A stretch of 64,000 nt of DNA. It comes from Bryobacterales bacterium. GTDB lineage: Bacteria > Acidobacteriota > Terriglobia > Bryobacterales > Bryobacteraceae. The position numbers and the translations under genes are program-made. The notes beneath the pieces are model-generated. The model was given only the letters and a program-made list of their open reading frames with translations, made no database searches and had not been told where the DNA came from. Of the stretch, positions 24,472-32,798 are shown piece after piece (the stretch's first letter is position 1; each line of letters begins with the position of its first letter). The stretch lies in NCBI GenBank assembly GCA_020852175.1, contig JADZBH010000032.1, forward strand, positions 22,482-86,481, written 5' to 3'.

Positions 24472-26091
24472 ATGCGCCGCATCCTGATCGTCGACGACGA
24501 TCCCGACCAACTGGAAATCCGTCAACTGGTGATCCGGCACTCCGGCCACCGCACCGCCATCGCCTCGGCCGCGGATGAGGCCCTGCGGATTTTCGACGCC
24601 GGACGGTTCGACACCGTCGTGCTCGACCTCCGCCTGCCCGCGCCGGAGACCGGACTGGCCCTGATTCGCGCCCTGCGCGAGCGCTCCGCCACGGTGCGCA
24701 TCTTCGTGCTCAGCGGCTGGCCCGCCGACATCGAGCAGGCCCCCGAAAGGGCCATGGTTCAGGAGGTCCTGACCAAGCCGGTGAATTCCGGGTGGTTGCT
24801 GCGGCGCCTGGCGCTATTGGCCTGTCTGGCTCTGCTGCTGGCGTCCGGACCGCTGCGCGCGGCCGAGGCCGTGATTGACTTGGCCGATGCCCGCGAGGTG
24901 GTGGCCAGTCTCGAACTGAGCGCCCCAGGCACGCAGTGGAACCGCAAGGGCAGGGAAGGGGCGTTGGCCCGAGTCACCGTCGATGGCAAACTCGCCGCCC
25001 ATGTTCCGGTCTTCCTCGGCGGCACGCCGCTGCGGCAATCCGTGCTGCTCGGCCGCCTGTCCGCGGGACGCCACACGGTCCATGTCGAGCGCGACGAACG
25101 CTCGCCCGAGGGCGTCGAGTTGAAAACCGGCCCCGTGCGCCTGCGCGCCGTGAGCCAGCCCGACCCCGATTTTCAGATGATCGCCAACGCCCCGGTGCTG
25201 TTTGGCCGCCGTGACGATCAGTTGTTCACCGATGTGCCCTTGCTTGCCTATTGTGAAATTACCGCGGCGGGCGGCCGCACCACGCTCGAATACACCGTCA
25301 TCTTCAGCAACGAAGATGGCGGTACGTCCACAAGAGCGCTCATGGCCCGCTGGGGCCGCACCACCGACATCGAGTATGTCTACCGCGTCAGCTTCGATCA
25401 GTCCGGCCGCCGCCTGTCGGGCATCATCCAGACGCGTGGCCATGCCGATGTCGAGTTCACCGGCGAGCGCGAGGGGGAACACCCCTTGCTCGGCGTCGTG
25501 ACACTGAACAACATGGTGGCGCCGGAAGGCCGGAGCGCCATCCGCTGGGCGCCCGTGCCGGTGATGGCCGATCTGAGCCATGCCTCGCGCGAGGCCGTCA
25601 TGGACCAGGCTCCCTGGACCTACCGCATCGCCGCCGAGGAACTGGAGCGCGAAGGCAAACTGCGCCCCTTCGGCACGGTGAACGGCCAGAATATCAGCGA
25701 TCCTCGCAACTATCTCACCTTCGAGGCCCGCATCCTGAGCCGCGGCGCCCGCATCAGCCCGGCCGTGCGCCTGCGCGATGGCATCTGGCAGGCCGCCCAT
25801 CTAGGACGCGCCGATTATGCCGTCGAACGCCCCGGTTGGGCCCGCATGTCCGTTGAGGTGCCGCCCGGCACAACCGCCGGCGACATTCAGGAATTCGGCT
25901 TCGCCTGTCTCACGGAACCCGCCAATGCCCGTGCACCCGCGCCCCTGGCTGGCGCCTGTACCGTGGAAGCCGTCGGCGCCGTATTTCTTCCGGGCAGGGA
26001 CTTCGCGCCCGGGCCCCGCCTTTGGACCAGGCCTCTCACCGCTCCGGTCACCATCGACTCCGGCCAGATGGTGTCTCTCCCATGGAAGTAA
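24472..26091 (+). CDS. receiver domain fused to a transmembrane segment and an exported domain
   Basis: A 539-residue protein of unusual architecture. Residues 1-108 form a response-regulator receiver: acidic patch Asp8-Asp10, phosphoacceptor Asp52, Ser81 and Lys102. Immediately after LTKPVNSGW comes RRLALLACLALLLASGPLRAAEA (about 111-134), which reads as a signal peptide or membrane anchor, then about 400 residues of exported beta-type domain (DPDFQMIANAPVLFG, RISPAVRLRDGIWQAAHLGRADYAVERPGW). One continuous frame, no internal stop. Either the fusion is real, or a second gene starts at an internal codon such as Met95. It sits between the tldE/DUF2393 gene and DUF167. Confidence 0.75.
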   Translation: MRRILIVDDDPDQLEIRQLVIRHSGHRTAIASAADEALRIFDAGRFDTVVLDLRLPAPETGLALIRALRERSATVRIFVLSGWPADIEQAPERAMVQEVLTKPVNSGWLLRRLALLACLALLLASGPLRAAEAVIDLADAREVVASLELSAPGTQWNRKGREGALARVTVDGKLAAHVPVFLGGTPLRQSVLLGRLSAGRHTVHVERDERSPEGVELKTGPVRLRAVSQPDPDFQMIANAPVLFGRRDDQLFTDVPLLAYCEITAAGGRTTLEYTVIFSNEDGGTSTRALMARWGRTTDIEYVYRVSFDQSGRRLSGIIQTRGHADVEFTGEREGEHPLLGVVTLNNMVAPEGRSAIRWAPVPVMADLSHASREAVMDQAPWTYRIAAEELEREGKLRPFGTVNGQNISDPRNYLTFEARILSRGARISPAVRLRDGIWQAAHLGRADYAVERPGWARMSVEVPPGTTAGDIQEFGFACLTEPANARAPAPLAGACTVEAVGAVFLPGRDFAPGPRLWTRPLTAPVTIDSGQMVSLPWK

Positions 26092-26309
26092 CCGTCAAGG
26101 TCATCCCACGCAGTTCCCGCAGCGAGGTCATCGGAGAAATGGCCGACGGCGCACTGAAAGTGAAACTTGCGGCCGTCCCCGAAAAGGGCAAGGCAAATCA
26201 GGAGTTATGCGACGTGCTCGCGCGTCACTTCCGTGTGCCTTCCCGGGACGTGGAACTGATCGCGGGCGTCACTTCAACGAGGAAGCGCGTTCGCATCCGC
26301 GGTCTCTGA
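26082..26309 (+). CDS. DUF167 (YggU) family protein
   Basis: A 75-residue protein with the DUF167 signature VTVKVIPRSSRSEVIGEM, ALKVKLAAVPEKGKANQELCDVLARHF and DVELIAGVTSTRKRVRI. The ATG at 26082 overlaps the preceding stop by 10 bp and fits the family N-terminus; a longer frame exists upstream. The family is widespread, folds as a small alpha/beta protein and has no assigned activity. Its 3' end overlaps the convergent gene by 36 bp. Confidence 0.9.
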   Translation: MEVTVKVIPRSSRSEVIGEMADGALKVKLAAVPEKGKANQELCDVLARHFRVPSRDVELIAGVTSTRKRVRIRGL

Positions 26310-26933
26310 CACATCCGCCGGGCTGCGCACACGGAGTCCCGCCGTGCCCTGCTTAAACGCACGGGCCCGCTGATAGTCCGTCTGTAATTGTTTCAGCACC
26401 TTCTCGGCCACATCGGCGCTGGCACCCCGGAACTTGGCTCCCAGGCTTTCCTGGGTCGTAGCCCACATCACGTCACCGTCCTTCCCCACGATGCGAACCG
26501 CCGCCACCGCTTCGTGCTTCCGCTCGGCAATCCGCGTGGATTCGTTGTCTCCCACGCCGGCGCTCATCGAAGGCCCGCGGTTGTACTGAGAACTCGACGT
26601 CCGGTTTGTCCCGCCGCTGAAACTCGTCCGCCCGTTGATCCCCTCGCTTGTCTGGAAGGTGTCCGTGAAGATCATATCCTCGGCCGAGCCCTTCAATGCA
26701 GCGTCCGCACGCTCCCGGTTCTCCGTGATAATGAACAAGCCGCTGCGGTGCAAACTGCCCACGATCATGTCGCGAATCTGCGACGCGCTTTCCCCGCCGT
26801 CCAGTTTCTCGACGTATAACCTCTTTACTTCCAGAAGCCCCACCACTGGATCTTCAACCTTCGCCTCCGACCACGAGCGTCCTGGTAAGGCAAATGCCAG
26901 CAGGAACGCTCCACGCAATCCGAAGCCGCTCAT
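26274..26933 (-). CDS. exported hypothetical protein, CsgG/LptE-like fold
   Basis: A 219-residue protein with a signal peptide (FLLAFALPGRSWSEA) and a region VGLLEVKRLYVEKLDGGESASQIRDMIVGSLHRSGLFIITENRERADAAL that follows the pattern of CsgG/FlgT-like periplasmic domains, i.e. a chain of short strands and helices that builds a composite value from named parts. A Ser/Thr/Asn-rich loop (about 105-140) is inserted. The start overlaps the upstream gene by 4 bp. Function unknown. The gene is convergent with DUF167, overlapping by 36 bp. Confidence 0.65.
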   Translation of the reverse strand: MSGFGLRGAFLLAFALPGRSWSEAKVEDPVVGLLEVKRLYVEKLDGGESASQIRDMIVGSLHRSGLFIITENRERADAALKGSAEDMIFTDTFQTSEGINGRTSFSGGTNRTSSSQYNRGPSMSAGVGDNESTRIAERKHEAVAAVRIVGKDGDVMWATTQESLGAKFRGASADVAEKVLKQLQTDYQRARAFKQGTAGLRVRSPADVSETADANALPR

Positions 26934-27439
26934 CCTTTCCCCGCCTTTCTGGCCTCTTCATCCTGAAAGGTCACCTTCAGCCCGGTGCGCGCCTCCAGCG
27001 AGGCCAGCACCACGCGTACGTCGGATTTCGACACCTGGAAAACCAGCGCCTGTTGTTCGCCCTGCTCGTCGCGGAATCCCAGTGTGAGAAAGTGCCGCCT
27101 CGACTTGCTCAGCAGGAACAAAGGCGAAATCAGGACCGCTGCCAAATACCTTCGGTCCACCTTTTGCCCGTACTCGATCAGGTTGATCCGCTCATACGGA
27201 ATCGCGAAGGTCGTCCGTTTGGTGGCGAAGTGGAACGCCGTCCTGTGCGTCGTGAATAGGGCGCCGTTCACTCCCACACCTAACTCCTCGACCGTCCCAC
27301 CGATGAACTGGGCCTGTCCCCCCCTGTCGCGCGGGGCCGCCGCATCCGCCATCATCAAAAAAATTGGAAGTAAACGCGTCAGGATCTTCACACCGTTCAC
27401 CACGATGAGGTAGTTGCCCGCCCGCTGCTTAGTTCTCAC
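26930..27439 (-). CDS. exported hypothetical protein with PH-like domain
   Basis: Up to 169 residues; the exact start is uncertain. GTG codons at 27439, 27403 and 27400 would all keep the hydrophobic segment ILTRLLPIFLMMADAAAP, which looks like a signal peptide. The exported part, GTVEELGVGVNGALFTTHRTAFHFATKRTTFAIPYERINLIEYGQKV, has the rhythm of a small PH-like beta domain. It is the first gene of a two-gene operon with the CsgG-like protein (4-bp overlap). No function is assigned. Confidence 0.6.
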   Translation of the reverse strand: MRTKQRAGNYLIVVNGVKILTRLLPIFLMMADAAAPRDRGGQAQFIGGTVEELGVGVNGALFTTHRTAFHFATKRTTFAIPYERINLIEYGQKVDRRYLAAVLISPLFLLSKSRRHFLTLGFRDEQGEQQALVFQVSKSDVRVVLASLEARTGLKVTFQDEEARKAGKG

Positions 27440-27543
27440 TTGTAATGAACAGGTTACGGTCAGGATTTTGCGCTATTCCCGAACCGTTAGGCTCTCAGTC
27501 TGATCCGTAAACTGGTTGTATTTCAAGCGCCCCTACAAACTTC

Positions 27544-28236
27544 TTGAACCCCATCCTGCACAAACTCGTCAAAATGGTAGGAGTGGATCTCGACAAGCTA
27601 CAGCCAGAGGATGCCCCCGGGCCTGCGGCACTGCCCGAGGACACGATTATCAGCGACGATACGCGCCGCCCCAACCGCATTCCGCCCGGACAGTCGCGTA
27701 CGCGTAAGTGGCCGGTGCTGGATGCGTCAGGTCCGCCGCGGATCGACATCGAGCGGTGGCGTTTCCGCATGTGGGGCGCCGTGAACCGCGAGGTGGAACT
27801 CGACTGGGCCAACTTCCAGGAACTCCCGCGCGTGCGGGTCTTCGCCGATTTTCACTGTGTCACACGCTGGTCCCGGCTTGGAAATGTCTGGGAGGGGGTC
27901 TCCACACGCCATCTCATCGACCTCGCAGGCGGTCTCAAGCAAGACGCGAAGTTTGTTCTTGTATATGGGTATGACCACGGATGGACAGTGAACCTGCCCA
28001 TCGGTGAATTTCTGGCCTCTGACGCGCTGGTGGCTCTCACGCACGATGGCGTACCGCTCGCGCTCGAGCATGGCGGGCCTGCGCGGCTCATCGTGCCCAA
28101 ACTTTACGCCTGGAAGAGTGCCAAATGGGTGGCGGGCATCGAGTTCCTCTCCGAGGACGTCGCCGGATTCTGGGAGCGGAATGGCTATCATATGCACGGA
28201 GATCCCTGGCGGGAAGAGCGGTTTTCCTGGGACTGA
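27544..28236 (+). CDS. sulfite-oxidase-like molybdopterin-dependent protein
   Basis: A 230-residue protein of the sulfite oxidase/YedY molybdopterin domain family. Family features: DIERWRFRMWGAVNRE, VRVFADFHCVTRWSRLGNVWEGV with the molybdenum-ligand Cys and neighbouring residues, VYGYDHGWTVNLPIGEFLASDALVALTHDG, and PARLIVPKLYAWKSAKWVAGIEFL. It lacks an obvious signal peptide. The listed TTG start is weak; an ATG at 27574 (MVGVDLDKLQ) is an alternative. The stop overlaps the next gene by one base. Substrate unknown. It likely needs a Moco-dependent maturation system encoded elsewhere. Confidence 0.88.
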   Translation: MNPILHKLVKMVGVDLDKLQPEDAPGPAALPEDTIISDDTRRPNRIPPGQSRTRKWPVLDASGPPRIDIERWRFRMWGAVNREVELDWANFQELPRVRVFADFHCVTRWSRLGNVWEGVSTRHLIDLAGGLKQDAKFVLVYGYDHGWTVNLPIGEFLASDALVALTHDGVPLALEHGGPARLIVPKLYAWKSAKWVAGIEFLSEDVAGFWERNGYHMHGDPWREERFSWD

Positions 28237-29180
28237 TGACTTCGAGACGCTGGTTGGTGACGGGTTTGAGTGCGGGGGCCGTGGCTGGCGCCGCCGGGCT
28301 GGCATACAATGCAGCGCCCACATTCTGGAAGCAGTATGCCCGTGACATCCGGCGTAGCGTGGCTCCGTCTCCTCGCCGCCCGGACTGGCGAAAATGGGGC
28401 AACCGCGGCCTGCACGCCGCCTGGCTCGGCCATTCCACCATCCTGATGCGGATCAACGGCTACACCGTCATCACCGATCCGGTGTTCAGCCGGCGCGCGG
28501 GCATCCACCTCGGTCCGGTCACGCTCGGCGTCAAGCGCCTCGTCGAACCGGCGCTGGAACTGGAGGATCTGCCTCCCATCGACCTCATTCTGAACTCACA
28601 CGCCCACATGGACCACCTCGATACGCCTTCCATGGCCGCGCTCGAAGGCAAGAAAACCGAGGTGGTGATGGCCCACTCGACCTCCGACATCATCGACGCC
28701 GGGGCCTACTCGAAGGTCAGGGAACTGCGCTGGGGCGATAGTGTGCAGGCCGGACCGCTGCGCATCACCGCCATCGAGGTGAAGCACTGGGGTGCGCGCC
28801 TGCGCTCGGACACCTGGCGCGGGTACAACGGCTATGTCATCGAATCCAACGGCGACGGCCCCACGCGCCGCATCCTGTTCGCCGGCGATACCGCCTACAC
28901 GCCCCTGTTCGCCGGCTTGAAAGCCTCGCGCGATTTCGATCTCGCTCTCATGCCCATCGGGGCTTACAATCCGTGGATTCGGGTCCATTGCAACCCGGAA
29001 CAAGCCTGGCGGATGGCCAACGACGCCGGGGCCGGGCTTTTCTTCCCCATCCACCACCAGACCTTTCCGCTCGGCCGCGAACCCGTTCACGAGCCCATGG
29101 AACGTCTGTTCACCGCCGCCGGGAATTCAACAGGCCGCATCGCCTTGCGGACGGTGGGCGAAGAGGTGGCCGTCGGCTGA
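28236..29180 (+). CDS. MBL-fold metallohydrolase (NAPE-PLD/UlaG-like)
   Basis: A 314-residue protein with an N-terminal hydrophobic segment (LVTGLSAGAVAGAAGLAY) and a metallo-beta-lactamase fold: GLHAAWLGHSTILMRINGYTVITDPVF, the metal site NSHAHMDHLDTPSM, ILFAGDTAYTPLF and FPIHHQTFPLG. Those are the landmarks of the N-acyl-phosphatidylethanolamine phospholipase D-like subfamily, which acts on phospholipid-type phosphodiesters. The ATG overlaps the stop of the sulfite-oxidase-like gene by one base. The Tat-like Arg pair (SRRW) could make it membrane-attached. Confidence 0.88.
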   Translation: MTSRRWLVTGLSAGAVAGAAGLAYNAAPTFWKQYARDIRRSVAPSPRRPDWRKWGNRGLHAAWLGHSTILMRINGYTVITDPVFSRRAGIHLGPVTLGVKRLVEPALELEDLPPIDLILNSHAHMDHLDTPSMAALEGKKTEVVMAHSTSDIIDAGAYSKVRELRWGDSVQAGPLRITAIEVKHWGARLRSDTWRGYNGYVIESNGDGPTRRILFAGDTAYTPLFAGLKASRDFDLALMPIGAYNPWIRVHCNPEQAWRMANDAGAGLFFPIHHQTFPLGREPVHEPMERLFTAAGNSTGRIALRTVGEEVAVG

Positions 29181-29207
29181 ACGCCCGCGCCGTTTCGCGC
29201 CACCCGC

Positions 29208-29213
29208 TAAAAT
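29208..29213 (+). promoter_or_regulatory. -10 hexamer TAAAAT, leaderless start of EEP gene
   Basis: TAAAAT ends 6 nt before the TTG at 29220, and the A/T-rich gap has no Shine-Dalgarno. The promoter falls in the 39-bp gap after the MBL gene. Confidence 0.45.
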
Positions 29214-29219
29214 ATAGAA

Positions 29220-30395
29220 TTGACTCCCGCACTACTCGAAGACATTCCTTCCCTGATTCGCGAGCAGTTGAAGCCGCGTTTTGACGGCTGGATCACCTGC
29301 GGCTCCCTGGGCGAATTGCACGCTCGCGCCGACTACCGCGAGGTGGCCGGTATTGTGACGCGCGTGCTGGAGACCGTCGAGACCGGTGCGTTCGCGCCGC
29401 CTGCCGGGGCCAAACCGGCCTATCGCGTCGCGGCGTGGAACATCGAGCGCGGCAAGGAACTGGCTGGACAGCTCGACGTGCTGCGCACCCATGAGTGGCT
29501 GCGCGAGGCCGACGTTCTGCTGCTGACCGAAACCGATGTGGGCATGGCGCGCAGCGGCAACGTCGATGTGGCGCGAACCATGGCGCGCGAGTTGGGCATG
29601 AACTATGCCTTCGTGCCCTGCTATTTAAGCCTTGTGAAGGGCTCCGGCACCGAACGCGAGGTGGAAGGCGAGAATGACCTGGGCCTGCACGGCAACGCGA
29701 TCCTGTCGCGCTATCCGATCCGCGAGGCGAAAGCCGTGCATCTGAACAACGGCATCGACAAGATGGCCTCGCGCGAAAAACGCCTGGGCCGGCAGACCTC
29801 GCTGCTCGGGGAGATAGAATTCCCCAACTACCGCCTTCCGGTGGCCAGCGTGCATCTGGACGCGCAATCCACGCAGCGGCACCGGGCCGAGCAAATGCGG
29901 TGCGTGCTGGATGCCATGGCGCCGGACGGCGCGGCGCTGTTGGGCGGCGACTGGAACACAACGACGTTCGACTCATCCACCGCCTTCCGCGCCATCTGCG
30001 GCTACTGGCTGCGCGTATTCATGGGCCCCGGGCGCGTCATTCGCAACCACTTCCTGCACCCGGACCGCTGGTTTGAACGCGAACTGTTCCAGTTGTTGAA
30101 ACGGAGCGGCTATGAGTATGAACGCTCGAACGCCTACGCCGGTCACACGATCTACTACCATGTGGACGATCTGCGCGCCTTCGGTTCGCTGGCCGAGTGG
30201 GTGCCGTTGTGGTGCTTTGACTTTATCCGCTGGGCGCTGCGCGAACACGGCGGCGGCTGCCCGTTGAAGATCGACTGGTTCGCCTCGCGCGGCATCGATG
30301 TTCGTTCTCCCCTCGTGATTCACGGCCTGAACGAGGGCCGTAAGGCGCCCCTGTCGGATCACGATCCGATCGGCGTCGAGGTGGCCGTTCCCTAG
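29220..30395 (+). CDS. endonuclease/exonuclease/phosphatase family protein
   Basis: A 391-residue EEP-fold protein. Catalytic blocks: AAWNIERGKEL (metal-binding region), LLTETDVGMARSGN, ENDLGLHGNAILSRYPI, VASVHLDAQSTQRHRAEQM, GGDWNTTTFD and the final LSDHDPIGVEV. The fold cleaves phosphodiesters in DNA, lipids or sugars; nothing here fixes the substrate. The N-terminal 75 residues before the EEP domain are extra. The TTG start is unusual; a leaderless promoter explains it. The gene lies between an MBL-fold lipase-like gene and argD. Confidence 0.87.
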   Translation: MTPALLEDIPSLIREQLKPRFDGWITCGSLGELHARADYREVAGIVTRVLETVETGAFAPPAGAKPAYRVAAWNIERGKELAGQLDVLRTHEWLREADVLLLTETDVGMARSGNVDVARTMARELGMNYAFVPCYLSLVKGSGTEREVEGENDLGLHGNAILSRYPIREAKAVHLNNGIDKMASREKRLGRQTSLLGEIEFPNYRLPVASVHLDAQSTQRHRAEQMRCVLDAMAPDGAALLGGDWNTTTFDSSTAFRAICGYWLRVFMGPGRVIRNHFLHPDRWFERELFQLLKRSGYEYERSNAYAGHTIYYHVDDLRAFGSLAEWVPLWCFDFIRWALREHGGGCPLKIDWFASRGIDVRSPLVIHGLNEGRKAPLSDHDPIGVEVAVP

Positions 30396-30414
30396 AGCCG
30401 GCACGGCCCGCTAT

Positions 30415-30452
30415 TTTGCATTTTTATGCACTGGAATGCATACTTATAAAAT
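30415..30452 (+). promoter_or_regulatory. tandem ARG-box-like operators upstream of argD
   Basis: Box 1 (30415-30432) reads TTTGCATTTTTATGCACT, matching the ArgR/AhrC consensus wnTGAATwwwwATTCAnw in all but two symmetrical positions. Box 2 (30435-30452, AATGCATACTTATAAAAT) is weaker. They lie 2 bp apart and the second touches the ATG at 30451. Tandem 18-bp boxes with a 2-3 bp gap are the standard ArgR hexamer site. The region also has TATTTT at 30412 that could serve as a -10. Confidence 0.55.
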
Positions 30453-31707
30453 GACCCCCGTCGAAACCCCCGTCCCCGCGGCACAGCCGGACGCGGCCGC
30501 GCAGCCGTTGAGTTTTTCCGAGCAGGTGATCGCCCGCGAGAAGCAGTATGTGCTGCAAAACTACGGGCGCTACCCGCTGGTGCTGGCGCGCGGACGCGGC
30601 GCGTGGGTATACGATCCGGACGGAAACCGCTATCTCGACCTGCTGTCGGGCATCGGCGTGAACGCGCTGGGCCACGCGCACCCGCGCTTGCTCCGCGTTC
30701 TGCGGGAGCAGGCCGGGTTGATGATCCACATCTCGAACCTCTACTACCACGAGTATCAGGGGCGGCTGGCCGAGCGCCTGGCGCGCGTGTCGGGCTTGCA
30801 GCGCAGCTTCTTCTGCAACTCGGGTACCGAAGCGATGGAAGCCGCCATCAAGATGGCGCGCGCGCACGGGCAAGCCGTTCACCCGGACAAATACGAACTG
30901 GTGGCGCTGGAGAACTCCTTCCACGGACGCAGCATCGGCGCGCTGTCGGTGACCGGGCAGCCGAAATATCAGAAGCCGTTCGGGCCACTGCTGCCAGGGG
31001 TGAGGTTCGTACCCATGCACGACGTGGCGGCGCTGGAAGCGGCGGTGAACGAGCGTACGGCCGGCATCCTGATGGAGCCCGTGCAGGGCGAGGGCGGCGT
31101 GTACCCGGTGCCCCCGGCGATGGTGCGAAAGGCGCGCGAACTGGCCGACCGCCACGACGCCCTGCTTATCTTCGACGAGATCCAGTGTGGCGTGGGGCGG
31201 CTGGGCACATGGTTCGCGTTTCAAGGGATCGATCCGGTGGTGATGCCCGACGTGCTGGCCTCGGCCAAACCGGTGGGCTGCGGAATTCCGATCGGCTTTG
31301 TGTTGTGCAACGAGCGCGCCGCGCGTACGATTCCGGCGGGGATGCACGGCACTACCTTCGGCGGCGGTCCGCTGGCGACGCGCGTGGCGCTGGAGTTCAT
31401 GGATGTGCTCGAGGAGTTGCTGCCGCAGGTGCGGGCGCGAGGCGATTACTTCCGCCACAAGCTGGAGACGCTGAAGAGCCGCTATTCGTTCATCAGGGAC
31501 GTGCGCGTGCACGGTCTGATGATCGGCGTGGAACTCGACCGTCCGGGCAAGGACCTGGTGGCCGGGTGCATGAAGGAAGGGCTGCTGATCAACTGCACGC
31601 ACGACGTGGTGCTGCGCCTGCTGCCGCCCTACATCATCTCGGAGAGTGAGATCGACAAGGCGGCGCGTATCCTCAACCGCGTGTTCAAACGTTGGGGAAC
31701 CGCCTAG
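30451..31707 (+). CDS. argD: acetylornithine/ornithine-type class III aminotransferase
   Basis: A 418-residue PLP-dependent aminotransferase. Motifs: RYLDLLSGIGVNALGHAHP, FFCNSGTEAMEAAIKMAR, ALENSFHGRSIGALSVTGQPKYQ, ILMEPVQGEGGVYP, LLIFDEIQCGVGRLG, and the region LASAKPVGCGIPIG with the PLP lysine, ending TTFGGGPLA. ArgD makes N-acetylornithine from glutamate in arginine synthesis. ATG at 30451 is preferred to the ATG 15 bp upstream because it leaves the ARG-like boxes outside the gene. About 28 N-terminal residues precede the conserved part. The 3' end overlaps manC by 4 bp. Confidence 0.88.
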   Translation: MTPVETPVPAAQPDAAAQPLSFSEQVIAREKQYVLQNYGRYPLVLARGRGAWVYDPDGNRYLDLLSGIGVNALGHAHPRLLRVLREQAGLMIHISNLYYHEYQGRLAERLARVSGLQRSFFCNSGTEAMEAAIKMARAHGQAVHPDKYELVALENSFHGRSIGALSVTGQPKYQKPFGPLLPGVRFVPMHDVAALEAAVNERTAGILMEPVQGEGGVYPVPPAMVRKARELADRHDALLIFDEIQCGVGRLGTWFAFQGIDPVVMPDVLASAKPVGCGIPIGFVLCNERAARTIPAGMHGTTFGGGPLATRVALEFMDVLEELLPQVRARGDYFRHKLETLKSRYSFIRDVRVHGLMIGVELDRPGKDLVAGCMKEGLLINCTHDVVLRLLPPYIISESEIDKAARILNRVFKRWGTA

Positions 31708-32783
31708 AGCAATTCGCCTCGCCCGGCGCTCTCCAGGCGCTTCACCAGTTGGCCCACGCGCTGCGCCTGCGAGCGGTGGACCACCAACAGCGCGTCGGGC
31801 GTATCGACGACAACCAGATCATCGACGCCGACCAGCGCCACCAGTTTGCCGGGCGCGTCGACGTAGTTGCCGCGCGCGCCTTCGGCCAGCATGGGCGAGC
31901 GGCTGGCATTGCCTTCGGCGTCGCGCGCCAGCAGTTCGTACACGGCGTTCCAGCTTCCCAGGTCGTTCCAGCCGAAGTCGCTGGTGGCCAGGCCCACGAC
32001 GTTTGAAGCTTTCTCCAGAATGCCGTAGTCCACCGAGATGTTTTCGCACAGCGGATAGGCTTCGGCGAGCCTTCCATCGAAGCCGCGCGAGCCAAGGGGA
32101 GGCAGCGCGGCGAGCACGGCGGCGGTCTTCGGCATGTGCTGCCGCATGGCGTTCAGAAAGGCCCCGGCACGCCAGAAGAAGATGCCGGCGTTCCAAAAGT
32201 AGTTCCCCGCCTTGAGGAAGCGTTGCGCCGTTCTCGAGTCCGGCTTTTCGCGGAAGCGGAGGAGCGGAGCGGGCAGTTTGTGCCCGGCCTGGATGCCCTT
32301 GGGAAATTCCAGATAGCCGTAGCCGGTTTCGGCCCAGCGGGGCGCGATGCCGAGCGTAACCAGATTGCCATCGCGCGCGGCCTGCACGGCGGGCTTCATC
32401 CACTGGCGGAAACGGGCCGGCTTGCCGATGTGATGGTCCGCCGGGAAGACGCCGAGGATGGCCTCGGGGTCGCGCTCATAAATCACCTGCGCGGCCAGGG
32501 CCAGGCAGGGGGCTGTGTTGCGCTGTGCCGGTTCGGCGATGATCTGCCGCCTCGGAACGCCGGGCAACTGGCGGCGGATCTCCCGTTCCAGATGCCGGTT
32601 GGTGAGCACCCAGATGTTCTCTCTCGGAATCACCGGCGCAAGCCGTTCCGCCGTCTCCTGAATCAACGATTGCTCGCCGAGAAAGCTCAACAACTGCTTG
32701 GGCGTATGCGTGCGGCTGCGGGGCCAGAAGCGTGTGCCGCGGCCGCCGGCAAGAATGAGGCCGTGAAGATGCGAGTTCGCCAT
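31704..32783 (-). CDS. manC: mannose-1-phosphate guanylyltransferase
   Basis: A 359-residue nucleotidyltransferase. The start HGLILAGGRGTRFWPRSRTHTPKQLL is the GDP-mannose pyrophosphorylase signature; NTAPCLALAAQVI, VFPADHHIG, GYGYLEF, FREKPD and NAGIFFWRAGAFLNAM follow. It makes GDP-mannose from mannose-1-phosphate and GTP for polysaccharide or glycan synthesis. Only the nucleotidyltransferase domain is present; no C-terminal isomerase domain. It is the last gene of the rplS-rnhB-hypothetical-lepB-manC operon, and its 3' end overlaps argD by 4 bp. Confidence 0.92.
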   Translation of the reverse strand: MANSHLHGLILAGGRGTRFWPRSRTHTPKQLLSFLGEQSLIQETAERLAPVIPRENIWVLTNRHLEREIRRQLPGVPRRQIIAEPAQRNTAPCLALAAQVIYERDPEAILGVFPADHHIGKPARFRQWMKPAVQAARDGNLVTLGIAPRWAETGYGYLEFPKGIQAGHKLPAPLLRFREKPDSRTAQRFLKAGNYFWNAGIFFWRAGAFLNAMRQHMPKTAAVLAALPPLGSRGFDGRLAEAYPLCENISVDYGILEKASNVVGLATSDFGWNDLGSWNAVYELLARDAEGNASRSPMLAEGARGNYVDAPGKLVALVGVDDLVVVDTPDALLVVHRSQAQRVGQLVKRLESAGRGELL

Positions 32784-32798
32784 GTGGGTGCCGTCCGG

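Noticed and set aside
27495..27812. Minus-strand frame overlapping the sulfite-oxidase-like gene
   Set aside because: Antisense to a recognised molybdopterin domain and without any domain of its own.
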